Positions 46,440-55,320 are shown, counted from the first letter of the stretch. The stretch is DNA of 57,206 nucleotides from an uncultured Prevotella sp. (GCA_934230685.1 CAKQFF010000002.1:1-57206); one strand, 5' to 3'. Made by a program: numbers and translations. The notes: generated from the letters alone by a model not told the origin.

Positions 46440-47546
46440 ATGTCATTAAAATGTGGTATCGTAGGACTCCCTAACGTGGGCAAGTCCACTCTTTTCAACT
46501 GCCTTTCGAATGCTAAGGCACAGGCAGCCAACTTCCCTTTCTGTACAATCGAGCCTAATGTGGGCGTAATCACAGTACCCGACGAGCGACTTACTAAGCT
46601 TGCCGAGATAGTTCATCCGGGACGCATCGTTCCTGCCACTTGCGAAATCGTAGACATCGCAGGACTTGTTAAGGGCGCATCAAAGGGTGAGGGACTTGGC
46701 AATAAGTTCCTTGGCAATATCCGCGAGACTGATGCCATTATCCACGTGCTCCGTTGCTTCGACGACGATAATATCGTGCGTGAGGGTGGTGCAAGTGTCA
46801 ACCCCGTTGAGGACAAGGAGGTGATTGATACCGAGCTTCAGCTTAAGGACCTTGAGACTGTTGAGTCGCAGCTTCAGAAGCAGTCGAAGATTGCTGCCAT
46901 TGGCAATAACAAGGACGCCAAGGTGGCTGTAGCCGTGCTTGAGGCCTACAAGGATGTGCTTGAGCAGGGCAAGAACGCCCGCACAGTGGAGTTTGAGTCG
47001 AAGGAGGAGCAGCGTTATGCCCACGATCTCTTCTTGCTTACTGCCAAGCCTGTGCTTTATGTATGCAATGTGGATGAGTCTTCGGCAAAGAATGGCAATA
47101 AGTATTCTGAGCAGATTGCCGAGATTGCTAAGAGCGAGGGTGCCGAGATGCTCGTGATTGCTGCCAAGACTGAGGAGGACATCGCTTCGCTTGAGACCTA
47201 CGAGGACAAGCAGATGTTCCTTGAAGAACTTGGACTTGAGGAAAGCGGTGTGAACCGACTCATCAAGAAGGCTTATAGTTTGCTCAACCTTGAGACATTC
47301 ATCACCGCTGGCGAGATGGAGGTTAAGGCTTGGACTTACCACAAGGGATGGAAGGCCCCACAGTGTGCAGGTGTCATCCACACCGACTTCGAGAAGGGCT
47401 TTATCCGTGCTGAGGTTATCAAGTATGCCGACTATATCCAGTATGGTTCCGAGGCTGCTGTGCGCGAGGCAGGCAAACTCTCTATCGAGGGCAAGGAGTA
47501 TGTTGTGGAGGATGGCGACATCATGCACTTCCGCTTCAACGTGTAA
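46440..47546 (+). CDS. ychF: Redox-regulated ATPase YchF
   Basis: A 368-residue Obg-family P-loop protein. G1 is GLPNVGKST at 8-16, the switch region has [17 protein letters not shown], and the C-terminal TGS-like end is present. YchF binds ATP over GTP owing to its altered G4 site and associates with ribosomes. A -7 box TAACTTTG is at 46387-46394. lgt follows after 15 bases. Confidence 0.96.
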   Translation: MSLKCGIVGLPNVGKSTLFNCLSNAKAQAANFPFCTIEPNVGVITVPDERLTKLAEIVHPGRIVPATCEIVDIAGLVKGASKGEGLGNKFLGNIRETDAIIHVLRCFDDDNIVREGGASVNPVEDKEVIDTELQLKDLETVESQLQKQSKIAAIGNNKDAKVAVAVLEAYKDVLEQGKNARTVEFESKEEQRYAHDLFLLTAKPVLYVCNVDESSAKNGNKYSEQIAEIAKSEGAEMLVIAAKTEEDIASLETYEDKQMFLEELGLEESGVNRLIKKAYSLLNLETFITAGEMEVKAWTYHKGWKAPQCAGVIHTDFEKGFIRAEVIKYADYIQYGSEAAVREAGKLSIEGKEYVVEDGDIMHFRFNV

Positions 47547-47561
47547 TAAACATACATTCAA

Positions 47562-48413
47562 ATGATACTCAACTACATAGTATGGGACCCAAGCATCATT
47601 GCCTTTAAGGCAGGTCCCATTGTTGTGCATTGGTATTCGTTGTGCTGGCTCATTGGTCTTGCACTTGCCTACATCATTGTGCAGCGACTGTATAAGGAGC
47701 AGAAGGTGAAGGATGAGCTTTTCGACCCTCTCTTTGTCTACTGCTTCGTAGGTATACTTGCTGGAGCGCGCCTTGGTCATTGCTTGTTCTATCAGCCCGA
47801 CCTCTTCCTGTCCAGTTGGAAGCATTTCGTAGAGATATTTCTGCCTATCGACTTCCTGCCGCAAGGAGGATGGCGTTTTACGGGTTATCGCGGACTTGCG
47901 TCGCATGGTGGTACGCTTGGCTTGATGCTTGCACTTTGGTTCTATGTGCGCCGCACTAAGATGAACATCTGGCAGGTGCTCGACAACATTGCCATTGCCA
48001 CACCAGTGACAGCATGCTTCATACGCCTGGGCAACTTGATGAACTCCGAGATTATAGGTAAGGTGACCGATGTGCCTTGGGCGTTTATCTTCCAGCAGGT
48101 AGACGGAATGCCGCGTCACCCTGGACAGCTCTACGAGGCAATAGCCTATGCTCTGCTGTTCTTCATAGGATGGGCAATATATCGCCGCCGTCCTGAGCGC
48201 GTGGGTACGGGCTTCTTCTTCGGACTCTGCCTTACCTATATCTTTATAGCCCGATTCTTCATCGAGTATACAAAGGAGATACAGGAGGCGTTTGAGGCTT
48301 CTTTGCCTCTCGATATGGGACAGTTGCTCAGCATACCGTTTGTGGTGATAGGAATTGTCTGCATGATGGGTGGCAAATGGATGCAGCGTTTTGCCGACAT
48401 CGCTAAGAAATAA
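47562..48413 (+). CDS. lgt: Prolipoprotein diacylglyceryl transferase
   Basis: A 283-residue polytopic inner-membrane enzyme moving diacylglyceryl from phosphatidylglycerol to the lipobox cysteine. HWYSLCWLIG near the first helices, GARLGHCLFYQ, the YRGLASHGG segment with the family His, and RLGNLMNSEIIG plus MPRHPGQLYEA are the Lgt signatures. It starts 15 bases after ychF, so the two are cotranscribed, and a strong terminator follows. Confidence 0.96.
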   Translation: MILNYIVWDPSIIAFKAGPIVVHWYSLCWLIGLALAYIIVQRLYKEQKVKDELFDPLFVYCFVGILAGARLGHCLFYQPDLFLSSWKHFVEIFLPIDFLPQGGWRFTGYRGLASHGGTLGLMLALWFYVRRTKMNIWQVLDNIAIATPVTACFIRLGNLMNSEIIGKVTDVPWAFIFQQVDGMPRHPGQLYEAIAYALLFFIGWAIYRRRPERVGTGFFFGLCLTYIFIARFFIEYTKEIQEAFEASLPLDMGQLLSIPFVVIGIVCMMGGKWMQRFADIAKK

Positions 48414-48465
48414 CATTTAGCTGAACTCATGGAAGTTCAGAGCTTATAGTCATTGAAAACTTAAA

Positions 48466-48532
48466 GAAGTTAAAGCCAAAGGTCTCTTTGCTGAGTATTT
48501 TGCAGCAAAACATTTGGCTTTAACTTCTTTTC
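48466..48532 (+). terminator. Terminator of ychF-lgt
   Basis: GAAGTTAAAGCCAAA (48466-48480) pairs perfectly with TTTGGCTTTAACTTC (48513-48527), followed by TTTTCTTTC. The loop itself can fold (TTTGCTG/CAGCAAA). Confidence 0.85.
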
Positions 48533-48679
48533 TTTCTTATCCCTCCAATACATATTTAAATAGTATCTTCTTTTTTGGGTTTTAATGCTATGTAACTCAA
48601 ATTAATTTACTAATTTTGCAAAGTCAATGTGACAAAACCCGTAAAACAACAAGATTATACTAAAAGTTATTTACATAAT

Positions 48680-49687
48680 ATGAATTTACTTGAACACATT
48701 GTTGCGCGCGCTAAGAGCGACAAACAACGCATTGTGCTCCCCGAGGCAACTGAGGAGCGTACACTTAGAGCTGCCGACCGCGTTTTGGCCGACGATCTTG
48801 CAAACCTTATCCTCATTGGTAATCCAGAGGAAATCAAGTCTCTCGCCGAGAAGTGGGACCTCCACAACATCGACAAGGCTACTATCGTAGACCCGGAGAA
48901 CAATCCTAAGGCTGAGGAGTATGCCACTCTGCTTGCAGAGCTTCGCAAGAAGAAGGGCATGACTATCGAGCAGGCTCGTGAGCTTGTTAAGAATCCTCTC
49001 TATCTTGGTTGCATGATTATCAAGACCGATGGTGCTGACGGACAGATTTCTGGTGCATTGAGCACAACTGGCGACACATTGCGTCCTGCATTGCAGATTA
49101 TCAAGTGTGCTCCTGGTGTGACATGTGTCAGCGGTGCAATGCTTATGCTCACACACGAGCATCAGTATGGCGACGACGGTATCATCGTTATGGGTGACGT
49201 TGCCGTTACTCCAGTTCCTACAGCAGAGCAGCTTGCTCAGATTGCTGTTTGCACAGCACAGACAGCACGTTCGGTTGCTGGCATCCAGGATCCTCGCGTT
49301 GCTATGCTCAGCTTCTCAACAAAGGGTTCGGCTAAGCATGAGGTAGTAGACAAGGTAGTTGAGGCTACACGCATCGCTCATGAGTTGGCTCCTGAATTGA
49401 AGCTTGATGGTGAGCTCCAGGCAGACGCTGCCCTCGTTCCTGCAGTAGGCGAGAAGAAGGCTCCAGGCAGTGCTATTGCCGGTCATGCCAACGTGCTCGT
49501 TGTTCCATGCCTTGAGGTGGGCAATATCAGCTACAAGCTCGTTCAGCGTCTTGGTGATGCTATTGCTATTGGTCCTATCCTTCAGGGTATCGCACGTCCT
49601 GTCAACGACCTCTCTCGTGGTTGCTCGGTAGACGATATCTACTACATGGTAGCTATCACAGCTTGCCAGGCTATGGATGCAAAGTAA
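48680..49687 (+). CDS. pta: Phosphate acetyltransferase
   Basis: A 335-residue enzyme converting acetyl-CoA and phosphate to acetyl phosphate, paired with AckA for acetate and ATP formation. It starts MNLLEHIVARAKSDKQRIVLPEA, the usual beginning of the short Pta, and has KTDGADGQISGALSTT and GDAIAIGPILQGI. The start at 48680 is preferred to 48629, whose extra residues overlap the promoter area; a -7-like TAATTTTG lies at 48611-48618. A gap-filling repeat separates it from ackA. Confidence 0.95.
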   Translation: MNLLEHIVARAKSDKQRIVLPEATEERTLRAADRVLADDLANLILIGNPEEIKSLAEKWDLHNIDKATIVDPENNPKAEEYATLLAELRKKKGMTIEQARELVKNPLYLGCMIIKTDGADGQISGALSTTGDTLRPALQIIKCAPGVTCVSGAMLMLTHEHQYGDDGIIVMGDVAVTPVPTAEQLAQIAVCTAQTARSVAGIQDPRVAMLSFSTKGSAKHEVVDKVVEATRIAHELAPELKLDGELQADAALVPAVGEKKAPGSAIAGHANVLVVPCLEVGNISYKLVQRLGDAIAIGPILQGIARPVNDLSRGCSVDDIYYMVAITACQAMDAK

Positions 49688-49759
49688 TTTCAACACTCAA
49701 CATTGCGGCAGTATGTCGCAACAACTCAAAATTTAACAATTCAAAACTTAAAATTCAAA
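49688..49759. repeat. AT-rich gap-filling repeat element, copy C
   Basis: It runs from the pta stop to the ackA start. CAACACTCAACA words precede a hairpin TTGCGGCA-GTA-TGTCGCAA at 49704-49722 with one G-T pair, then AACTTAAAATTCAAAA up to the ATG. Shorter than copies A and D but of the same build. Confidence 0.65.
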
Positions 49760-50956
49760 ATGAAAGTATTAGTGCTCAACTGTGGAAGCTCTTCCATCAA
49801 GTATAAGCTCTACAATATGGACGACAACTCAGTGCTCGCAGCTGGCGGCGTTGAGCGTATCGGTCTTGACGAGGCATTCATCAAAGTAACTCTCCCTAAC
49901 GGCGAGAAGAAGAAGATTATGCACGACATGCCTGACCATAAGGAAGGTGTAAACTTCGTGTTCCAGTGTCTTCTTGATTCTGAAATCGGTGCTATCAAGA
50001 GCCTCGATGAAATCGATGCTGTAGGCCATCGTATCGTGCAGGGTGGCGACCTCTTCGAGAAGAGCGTTATCGTAGACAAGTCGGTTGAGGATGGTATCGA
50101 GAGCCTTTGCGACCTCGCTCCTGTTCACAACGCTGGTCACTTGAAGGGTCTTCGTGCCGTTGACAAGCTCATGCCTAACACTCCTCAGGTATGCGTGTTC
50201 GACAACGCCTTCCACAGCACAATGCCCGACTATGCTTATCTCTATGCCGTGCCTTACGAGCTTTACGAGAAGTATCACGTGCGCCGCTATGGTTTCCACG
50301 GAACCTCTCACCGCTATGTATCACAGCGTGTATGCGAGTATCTTGGTCGCGACATCAACACACAGCGCATCATCACTTGCCACATCGGCAACGGTGCTTC
50401 TGTATCAGCCGTTAAGTTCGGCAAGTGTGTCGACACATCAATGGGTCTCACCCCGTTGGCTGGCGTGATGATGGGTAGCCGTTCAGGCGATATCGATCCT
50501 TCTGCCGTTACATTCCTTATGGACAAGCTCGGCAAGAAGCCTCAGGAGATGGCCGACTTCCTCAACAAGGAGAGTGGTGTGCTTGGCATCTCAGGCATCT
50601 CAAGCGATATGCGTGAGGTAGAGAGCGCAGCCCAGGAAGGCAACGAGCGTGCTCAGCTTGCTCTTAAGATGTACAAGTATCGCATCAAGAAGTACATCGG
50701 TGCTTATGCAGCTGCTATGGGTGGTGTCGACATCATCGTATGGACTGCTGGTGTAGGCGAGAACCAGGCTGACGTTCGTCTTGACTCTTGCACTGGTCTT
50801 GAGTTCCTCGGTATCAAGATGGATGCTGAGGCCAACAATGTTCGTGGCGAAGAGGCTATCATCTCTGCTCCTGACTCTAAGGTTACCGTTTGTGTCATCC
50901 CGACCGACGAGGAGCTTATGATTGCCAAGGACACTATGAACTTGCTCCAGAAGTAA
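49760..50956 (+). CDS. ackA: Acetate kinase
   Basis: A 398-residue ASKHA-fold kinase that makes ATP from acetyl phosphate. MKVLVLNCGSSSIKYKLY is the standard AckA beginning and fixes the start at 49760 rather than 49703. HRIVQGG, the GFHGTSHRY signature, NGASVSA and GVGENQADVR are all present. Length is normal. It forms the acetate pathway with pta 72 bases upstream and is followed by a terminator. Confidence 0.97.
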   Translation: MKVLVLNCGSSSIKYKLYNMDDNSVLAAGGVERIGLDEAFIKVTLPNGEKKKIMHDMPDHKEGVNFVFQCLLDSEIGAIKSLDEIDAVGHRIVQGGDLFEKSVIVDKSVEDGIESLCDLAPVHNAGHLKGLRAVDKLMPNTPQVCVFDNAFHSTMPDYAYLYAVPYELYEKYHVRRYGFHGTSHRYVSQRVCEYLGRDINTQRIITCHIGNGASVSAVKFGKCVDTSMGLTPLAGVMMGSRSGDIDPSAVTFLMDKLGKKPQEMADFLNKESGVLGISGISSDMREVESAAQEGNERAQLALKMYKYRIKKYIGAYAAAMGGVDIIVWTAGVGENQADVRLDSCTGLEFLGIKMDAEANNVRGEEAIISAPDSKVTVCVIPTDEELMIAKDTMNLLQK

Positions 50957-51010
50957 ATATGCTGTCTGCCAATACATAGATATTGGCTGAAAGTATAAAT
51001 AGATTTTTAC

Positions 51011-51075
51011 AAAGACCACAGAAACCTCTTCTGATTTGTCATTCACAATTAGAAGTTGTTTCTGTGGTCTTTCAT
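51011..51075 (+). terminator. Terminator of pta-ackA
   Basis: AAAGACCACAGAAAC (51011-51025) pairs perfectly with GTTTCTGTGGTCTTT (51058-51072). The interior also pairs (CTTCT/AGAAG), making one long hairpin, followed by CATTTTAT. Confidence 0.8.
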
Positions 51076-51200
51076 TTTATAAGCCTTATTAATTCTTTAC
51101 TCACATTCCGCTGTTTCTCACATATTTTGTATATCTTTGTAGAGAAATTTTGGGGACTGCCAATGTGTTCCCCTACACTAAACTCTGCAAACAATAAAAC

Positions 51201-51809
51201 ATGGACATACAGGAATTTAACAATACAAAATGGAGCCGCAATGTGATACTCGTTGATGGCGACTATGTTGACTCAGTTGCCTTCAACCTCTCGGTGAATT
51301 TCGAGCGTATGATAGGCAGACGCATACCCAAAGCCGACACGGCAAGATGGATCGACTGCATTGCTCTCGATGGTGGAATGCGCGAGGGAAGAGACTCCGA
51401 TGGCGAGACTCAGGTTATCTTTATCCATTCCAAGGACAAGTCGCAGCTCGAAAACTTCAATCCTGGAGTATACGAGAAGGATCTCAACGCTCAGGCTTTC
51501 AAGGATAATCTTGGCGAGTTTATCTTCAGCTCTTATCCTGTGGAGGATGTGGTGAAGCATGATGATTTCTTCCTTGATCTCCTTAAGACGGTTGTCAACC
51601 ATAAGGATGTGCATCGTGTGATGGCTATACCCAATGCCGAGCATGCTCCGTTGTGGGATGCCTTGCGTCATGCCTTGCGCGATATCGACGATGAGGAGAA
51701 ACGTGTGACTCTCTTTGCTATGCAACCTCTCGAAGGAGGCAACTTCAAGCAGGAGATTCTAGGATACTCGCTGATGAATGCATTGGGGATAAGAGGAAAC
51801 GAGATTTAG
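51201..51809 (+). CDS. Conserved Bacteroidales hypothetical protein
   Basis: A 202-residue soluble protein without signal peptide or membrane segment. It is acidic, starts MDIQEFNNTKWSRNVILVDGDYVDSVAFNLS and has DCIALDGGMR and HSKDKSQLENF. I recall such proteins as a Bacteroidales-only family of unknown function (perhaps DUF6621), which needs a search to confirm. No catalytic motif is recognised. A -7 box TATCTTTG is at 51132-51139. The stop is followed at once by repeat element D. Confidence 0.7.
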   Translation: MDIQEFNNTKWSRNVILVDGDYVDSVAFNLSVNFERMIGRRIPKADTARWIDCIALDGGMREGRDSDGETQVIFIHSKDKSQLENFNPGVYEKDLNAQAFKDNLGEFIFSSYPVEDVVKHDDFFLDLLKTVVNHKDVHRVMAIPNAEHAPLWDALRHALRDIDDEEKRVTLFAMQPLEGGNFKQEILGYSLMNALGIRGNEI

Positions 51810-52050
51810 AATTTTGAGTTTTGAGTTTTGAGTTTTGAATTGTGCGCTATGCGCATTAGGAATTGCTCAATTTTGAGTTTTGAATTTTGAATGTTGAATT
51901 TTGAATTGTTGCGGTTGCACCGCAATGAGGATTTGTTCAATGTTGAATTTGGAGTTATTCAATTCTTGATGTTGAGTTATTCAATCTTCAATCTTCAATT
52001 CTCTATTCCGGATTTTTCAATCTTCAATTATTCAATTCTCGATATTGACT
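51810..52050. repeat. AT-rich gap-filling repeat element, copy D (longest)
   Basis: It starts at the stop of the hypothetical gene and covers almost all of the 285-base gap. Left part: repeated TTTTGAGTTTTGAGTTTTGAA words. Two GC hairpins follow: TGCGC-TAT-GCGCA at 51843-51855 and TTGCGGT-TGC-ACCGCAA at 51908-51924. The right part has the inverse words (CAATCTTCAATCTTCAATT). About 45 bases without repeat words remain before the next start at 52095. Confidence 0.75.
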
Positions 52051-52094
52051 ATTTAGCAGGAACAAATTATTAAATCAAATAAACAAACGAAGAA

Positions 52095-53321
52095 ATGGGA
52101 AAAGTATTAATGATTGGCGCCGGTGGCGTCGCTACAGTAGCAGCGTTCAAGATTGCTCAGAACGCTGACGTTTTCACCGACTTCATGATTGCAAGCCGCA
52201 CGAAGTCGAAGTGTGACCGTATTGTCGAGGCTATCGGCAATCCCAATATCAAGACAGCTCAGGTGGATGCCGATGATGTGGAGCAGCTCAAGGCTCTCTT
52301 CAACGACTACAAGCCTGAATTGGTCATCAACCTTGCATTGCCTTATCAGGACCTCACTATCATGGAGGCTTGTCTCGCATGTGGTTGTTCTTATCTCGAC
52401 ACTGCCAACTACGAGCCTAAGGATGAGGCTCACTTTGAGTACTCTTGGCAGTGGGCTTACAAGAAGCGTTTCGAGGATGCAGGCTTGACCGCTATTCTCG
52501 GTTGTGGCTTCGACCCGGGTGTTACAAGCATCTTCACTGCTTATGCCGCAAAGCATCACTTCGACGAGATTCAGTATCTCGACATTGTTGACTGCAACGC
52601 CGGCAACCACCACAAGGCTTTCGCCACAAACTTCAACCCTGAAATCAATATCCGCGAGATTACTCAGAAGGGTCTCTACTGGGAGGACGGCAAATGGGTG
52701 GAGACTGCTCCGCTCGAAATCCATAAGCCGCTCACATATCCTGAGGTTGGTCCTAAGGAGAGCTATCTGCTCCACCACGAGGAGATTGAGTCGTTGGTGA
52801 AGAACTATCCTACCATCAAGCGTGCTCGCTTCTGGATGACATTCGGTCAGCAGTATCTCACTTACCTCGACTGTATTCAGAACCTCGGTATGTCGCGCAT
52901 CGACGAGATTACCTACGAGGCTCCTCTTGCCGACAACCCAAGCGAGAAGGTGAAGGTTAAGATTGTTCCTCTGCAGTTCCTCAAGGCTGTGTTGCCTAAT
53001 CCTCAGGACCTCGGCGAGAACTACGACGGTCAGACATCTATCGGTTGCCGCATCCGTGGCCTTAAGGACGGCAAGGAGCAGACATACTATGTATACAACA
53101 ACTGCTCACACGAGGCTGCCTACAAGGAGACTGGTATGCAGGGCGTAAGCTACACCACTGGTGTTCCTGCCATGATTGGTGCAATGATGTTCTTCAAGGG
53201 CTTGTGGCGCAAGCCGGGCGTATGGAACGTTGAGGAGTTCGATCCAGATCCATTCATGGAGCAGCTCAACAAGCAGGGCCTGCCTTGGCATGAGATCTTT
53301 GGGGGAGACCTGGAGTTATAA
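52095..53321 (+). CDS. Carboxynorspermidine/carboxyspermidine dehydrogenase
   Basis: A 408-residue member of the saccharopine dehydrogenase family. The Rossmann loop MIGAGGVATVAAFKIA is at 6-21, ASRTKSKCD follows beta 2, and LGCGFDPGVTSIFTAYAA near 144-161 and the C-terminal TTGVPAMIGAMMFF block are typical of carboxynorspermidine synthases. Such enzymes join aspartate semialdehyde to putrescine or diaminopropane with NADPH. With speA at 33984 this supports the carboxyspermidine route. The decarboxylase partner is not in the window. Confidence 0.9.
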   Translation: MGKVLMIGAGGVATVAAFKIAQNADVFTDFMIASRTKSKCDRIVEAIGNPNIKTAQVDADDVEQLKALFNDYKPELVINLALPYQDLTIMEACLACGCSYLDTANYEPKDEAHFEYSWQWAYKKRFEDAGLTAILGCGFDPGVTSIFTAYAAKHHFDEIQYLDIVDCNAGNHHKAFATNFNPEINIREITQKGLYWEDGKWVETAPLEIHKPLTYPEVGPKESYLLHHEEIESLVKNYPTIKRARFWMTFGQQYLTYLDCIQNLGMSRIDEITYEAPLADNPSEKVKVKIVPLQFLKAVLPNPQDLGENYDGQTSIGCRIRGLKDGKEQTYYVYNNCSHEAAYKETGMQGVSYTTGVPAMIGAMMFFKGLWRKPGVWNVEEFDPDPFMEQLNKQGLPWHEIFGGDLEL

Positions 53322-53326
53322 AAATG

Positions 53327-53386
53327 TGGAATGTGGAATGTTGAATGGTCGGCTTTGCCGATGAAGAATTAATCAATTAGGAATTA
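53327..53386. repeat. AT-rich repeat element, copy E (left end of a composite insert)
   Basis: GGAATGTGGAATGTTGAATGG precedes the hairpin CGGC-TTT-GCCG at 53350-53360, identical to the hairpin of copy A, then AATTAATCAATTAGGAATT. Read from the outside inward it matches copy F (53995-54087) read on the minus strand, so E and F are inverted ends around 53387-53994. Bases 53387-53490 hold nothing recognised. Confidence 0.65.
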
Positions 53387-53490
53387 AGGTTCTATTATTG
53401 ATTTTTCTCATAGGTTTAAGCATAAGTAACTATCCAGAATTATCTTTACATATAGAAGGAGAGGCTTGACAATCATGCTATAGTGGAGAA

Positions 53491-53722
53491 TGTGACAAAA
53501 CTCAAACAATGCGGGCTGAAAGCCCAATATCTCCACAGCCCAGGGCAACGCCCTGGGTAGATAGCATTCAATTAACAATGCGCCCTGTAAGGGCAACTAT
53601 CTGTGGCACAATAGAGTTGCCCTTACAGGGCGCATGGGTTGTGTTTATCCGTTACCCAGGGCGTTGCCCTGGGCTGTGGAGATATTGGGCTTTCAGCCCG
53701 CATTTGTTTGGGTTTTGACACA
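53491..53722. repeat. 232-base palindromic element with three nested hairpins (REP/RAYT-like)
   Basis: The left arm (53491-53597) and right arm (53616-53722) are inverted copies. Each arm carries three hairpins of its own: GGGCTGAAAGCCC, CCCAGGGCAACGCCCTGGG and GCCCTGTAAGGGC, with the inverse order on the right. The spacer between the second and third hairpin differs between arms, so this is an imperfect palindrome. Similar GC hairpin words are, from memory, spread in Bacteroidetes genomes and resemble repeats moved by REP-associated tyrosine transposases; no such transposase gene is in the window. A 69-residue ORF across it is an artefact. Confidence 0.85.
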
Positions 53723-53797
53723 CTCTCACAGATTGCCACTCATATATAAAGATAAATATGACCACATACTTACATACTTATATAATAAGGTATAGGT

Positions 53798-54019
53798 ATG
53801 AGCGACTTCAGTAAAATAATAGAAGAGAAGTGTATGAACTTCTCAATACGGATTGTCGGTCTATGTCGTTTTCTTAATAAGGAGAAGCATGAGTACCGTA
53901 TTGCCGACCAAATGTTCAGAAGTGGTACAAGTATAGGTGCGAATATTGCCAAAGCTCAATGTGCCATAACTAAGAACGATTTTGTTGCTTCAATATCATT
54001 CAACCTTCCACATTCGTAA
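53798..54019 (+). pseudogene. Truncated four-helix-bundle (S23/Avd-like) protein gene
   Basis: The ORF encodes 73 residues; the first about 67 match the beginning of four-helix-bundle proteins of the 23S intervening-sequence type (LCRFLNKEKHEYRIADQMFRSGTSIGANIAKAQ, with the RSGTSIGANI hallmark). Family members have about 115-125 residues; here homology stops near 53995, where repeat F begins, and six unrelated residues lead to a stop. So the last two helices are lost. The full-length proteins have no settled function in cells; relatives bind nucleic acids in diversity-generating retroelements. No RNA gene lies next to it. Confidence 0.75.
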
Positions 54020-54087
54020 TTCAACATTCAACATTGCGGCACAGCCGCAACCATTCAACACTCAACATTCAACCTTCAACATTCAAA
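53995..54087. repeat. AT-rich repeat element, copy F, ending at the recA start
   Basis: ATTCAACCTTCCACATTC begins inside the four-helix-bundle ORF, followed by CAACATTCAACA words and the hairpin TTGCGGC-ACA-GCCGCAA at 54034-54050, then more TTCAACATTC words up to four bases before the recA ATG. It is inverted with respect to copy E. Confidence 0.7.
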
Positions 54088-54091
54088 AATT

Positions 54092-55114
54092 ATGTCTAAA
54101 GAAGAAGAAATGAATCTCGCTCAGGAGGGCAAGCTTAAGGCTCTCCAGGCAGCGATGTCTAAGATAGAAAAGGACTTCGGCAAGGGCTCTATCATGAAGC
54201 TTGGCGACGAGCAGGTGGAGAATGTCGAGGTGATTCCTACTGGCAGTATTGGTCTTGATGCCGCTCTTGGCGTAGGTGGCTACCCTAAGGGACGTATTAT
54301 CGAGATCTATGGTCCTGAGTCGTCGGGTAAGACAACACTCGCTATTCATGCTATTGCCGAGTCGCAGAAGCGTGGCGGTATTGCTGCCTTCATTGACGCT
54401 GAGCATGCTTTCGACCGTTTCTATGCTGCTAAGCTTGGTGTGGATGTCGACAATCTGTGGATATCTCAGCCCGATAATGGTGAGCAGGCTCTTGAGATAG
54501 CCGACCAGCTCATTCGCTCATCTGCTATCGATATCATCGTTATCGACTCTGTTGCTGCCCTTACACCTAAGGCAGAAATCGAGGGTGATATGGGTGACAA
54601 CAAGGTGGGTCTTCAGGCCCGACTCATGTCGCAGGCTTTGCGTAAGCTCACATCTACTATCGCTAAGACCAACACCACATGTATCTTCATCAACCAGCTT
54701 CGCGAGAAGATTGGCGTGATGTTCGGCAACCCAGAGACTACAACCGGTGGCAACGCCCTTAAGTTCTATTCATCTGTGCGTCTTGACATCCGTAAGGTCA
54801 CTGGCATCAAGGATGGCGACCAGATCATTGGCAACCAGGTGCGCGTGAAGGTCATCAAGAACAAGGTGGCTCCTCCTTTCCGCAAGGCAGAGTTCGAGAT
54901 AACCTTTGGCGAGGGTATCTCTAAGGTAGGCGAGATTGTAGACCTCGGTGTAGAGTATGGCATCATCCAGAAGTCTGGCTCATGGTATAGCTACAACGGA
55001 TCTAAGCTTGCCCAGGGACGCGATGCCACCAAGTCGCTGCTCAAGGACAATCCAGAGCTTATGGACGAGCTTGAGGGACTTATCAAGCAGGCTATCGACG
55101 ACCGTAAGGAATAA
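54092..55114 (+). CDS. recA: Recombinase RecA
   Basis: A 340-residue strand-exchange ATPase. The Walker A loop GPESSGKTT contains Lys80; [28 protein letters not shown] and the [22 protein letters not shown] block are conserved. The length is close to E. coli RecA (353), with the acidic C-terminal tail shortened. The start at 54092 lies directly behind repeat F with no Shine-Dalgarno sequence. No LexA-type operator was recognised upstream. Confidence 0.97.
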   Translation: MSKEEEMNLAQEGKLKALQAAMSKIEKDFGKGSIMKLGDEQVENVEVIPTGSIGLDAALGVGGYPKGRIIEIYGPESSGKTTLAIHAIAESQKRGGIAAFIDAEHAFDRFYAAKLGVDVDNLWISQPDNGEQALEIADQLIRSSAIDIIVIDSVAALTPKAEIEGDMGDNKVGLQARLMSQALRKLTSTIAKTNTTCIFINQLREKIGVMFGNPETTTGGNALKFYSSVRLDIRKVTGIKDGDQIIGNQVRVKVIKNKVAPPFRKAEFEITFGEGISKVGEIVDLGVEYGIIQKSGSWYSYNGSKLAQGRDATKSLLKDNPELMDELEGLIKQAIDDRKE

Positions 55115-55144
55115 GCTCTTGCTACCGTAAGGAACAAGCATTTG

Positions 55145-55182
55145 CAGCCACATAACCTTATATATTATAGGTTGTGTGGCTG
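55145..55182 (+). other. Hairpin after recA
   Basis: CAGCCACA (55145-55152) pairs with TGTGGCTG (55175-55182), continued by AACCT/AGGTT. On the plus strand the stem is followed by AACTAAAAAAATA, not a T-run, so it is an uncertain terminator of recA. Confidence 0.5.
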
Positions 55183-55206
55183 TAACTAAAAAAATAACGC
55201 TGAAAA

Positions 55207-55238
55207 TTTGGCAGTAGCATAAAAATTGCGTAACTTTG
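55207..55238 (+). promoter_or_regulatory. Promoter of tRNA-Gln
   Basis: TTTG at 55207-55210, 20 bases, TAACTTTG at 55231-55238, ten bases before the tRNA. Full consensus match. Confidence 0.85.
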
Positions 55239-55248
55239 CATTCGCTAT

Positions 55249-55319
55249 TGTCCTATGGTGTAATGGTAGCACAACAGTTTTTGGTTCTGTTTGTGGTGGT
55301 TCGAATCCGCCTGGGACAA
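55249..55319 (+). tRNA. tRNA-Gln (anticodon TTG)
   Basis: Acceptor TGTCCTA with TGGGACA (one T-G pair), D arm with GGTGTAATGGTAGCAC, anticodon arm ACAGT/TCTGT with a T-T closing mismatch around loop TTTTGGT giving TTG, T arm with TTCGAAT loop. CCA is not encoded. Confidence 0.93.
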
Positions 55320-55320
55320 C

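Noticed and set aside
46680..48416. A 578-residue minus-strand open frame opposite ychF and lgt
   Set aside because: It spans two recognised genes on the other strand and has the composition of a reverse-complement shadow.
53466..53480. TTGACA at 53466 as a sigma-70 -35 box
   Set aside because: Bacteroidetes promoters use TTTG/TAnnTTTG; no matching second box or gene lies at the right distance.
53509..53718. A 69-residue ORF in the recA-upstream gap
   Set aside because: It is a translation of the three-hairpin palindrome; the reading frame follows from the GC hairpins and has no protein-like features.
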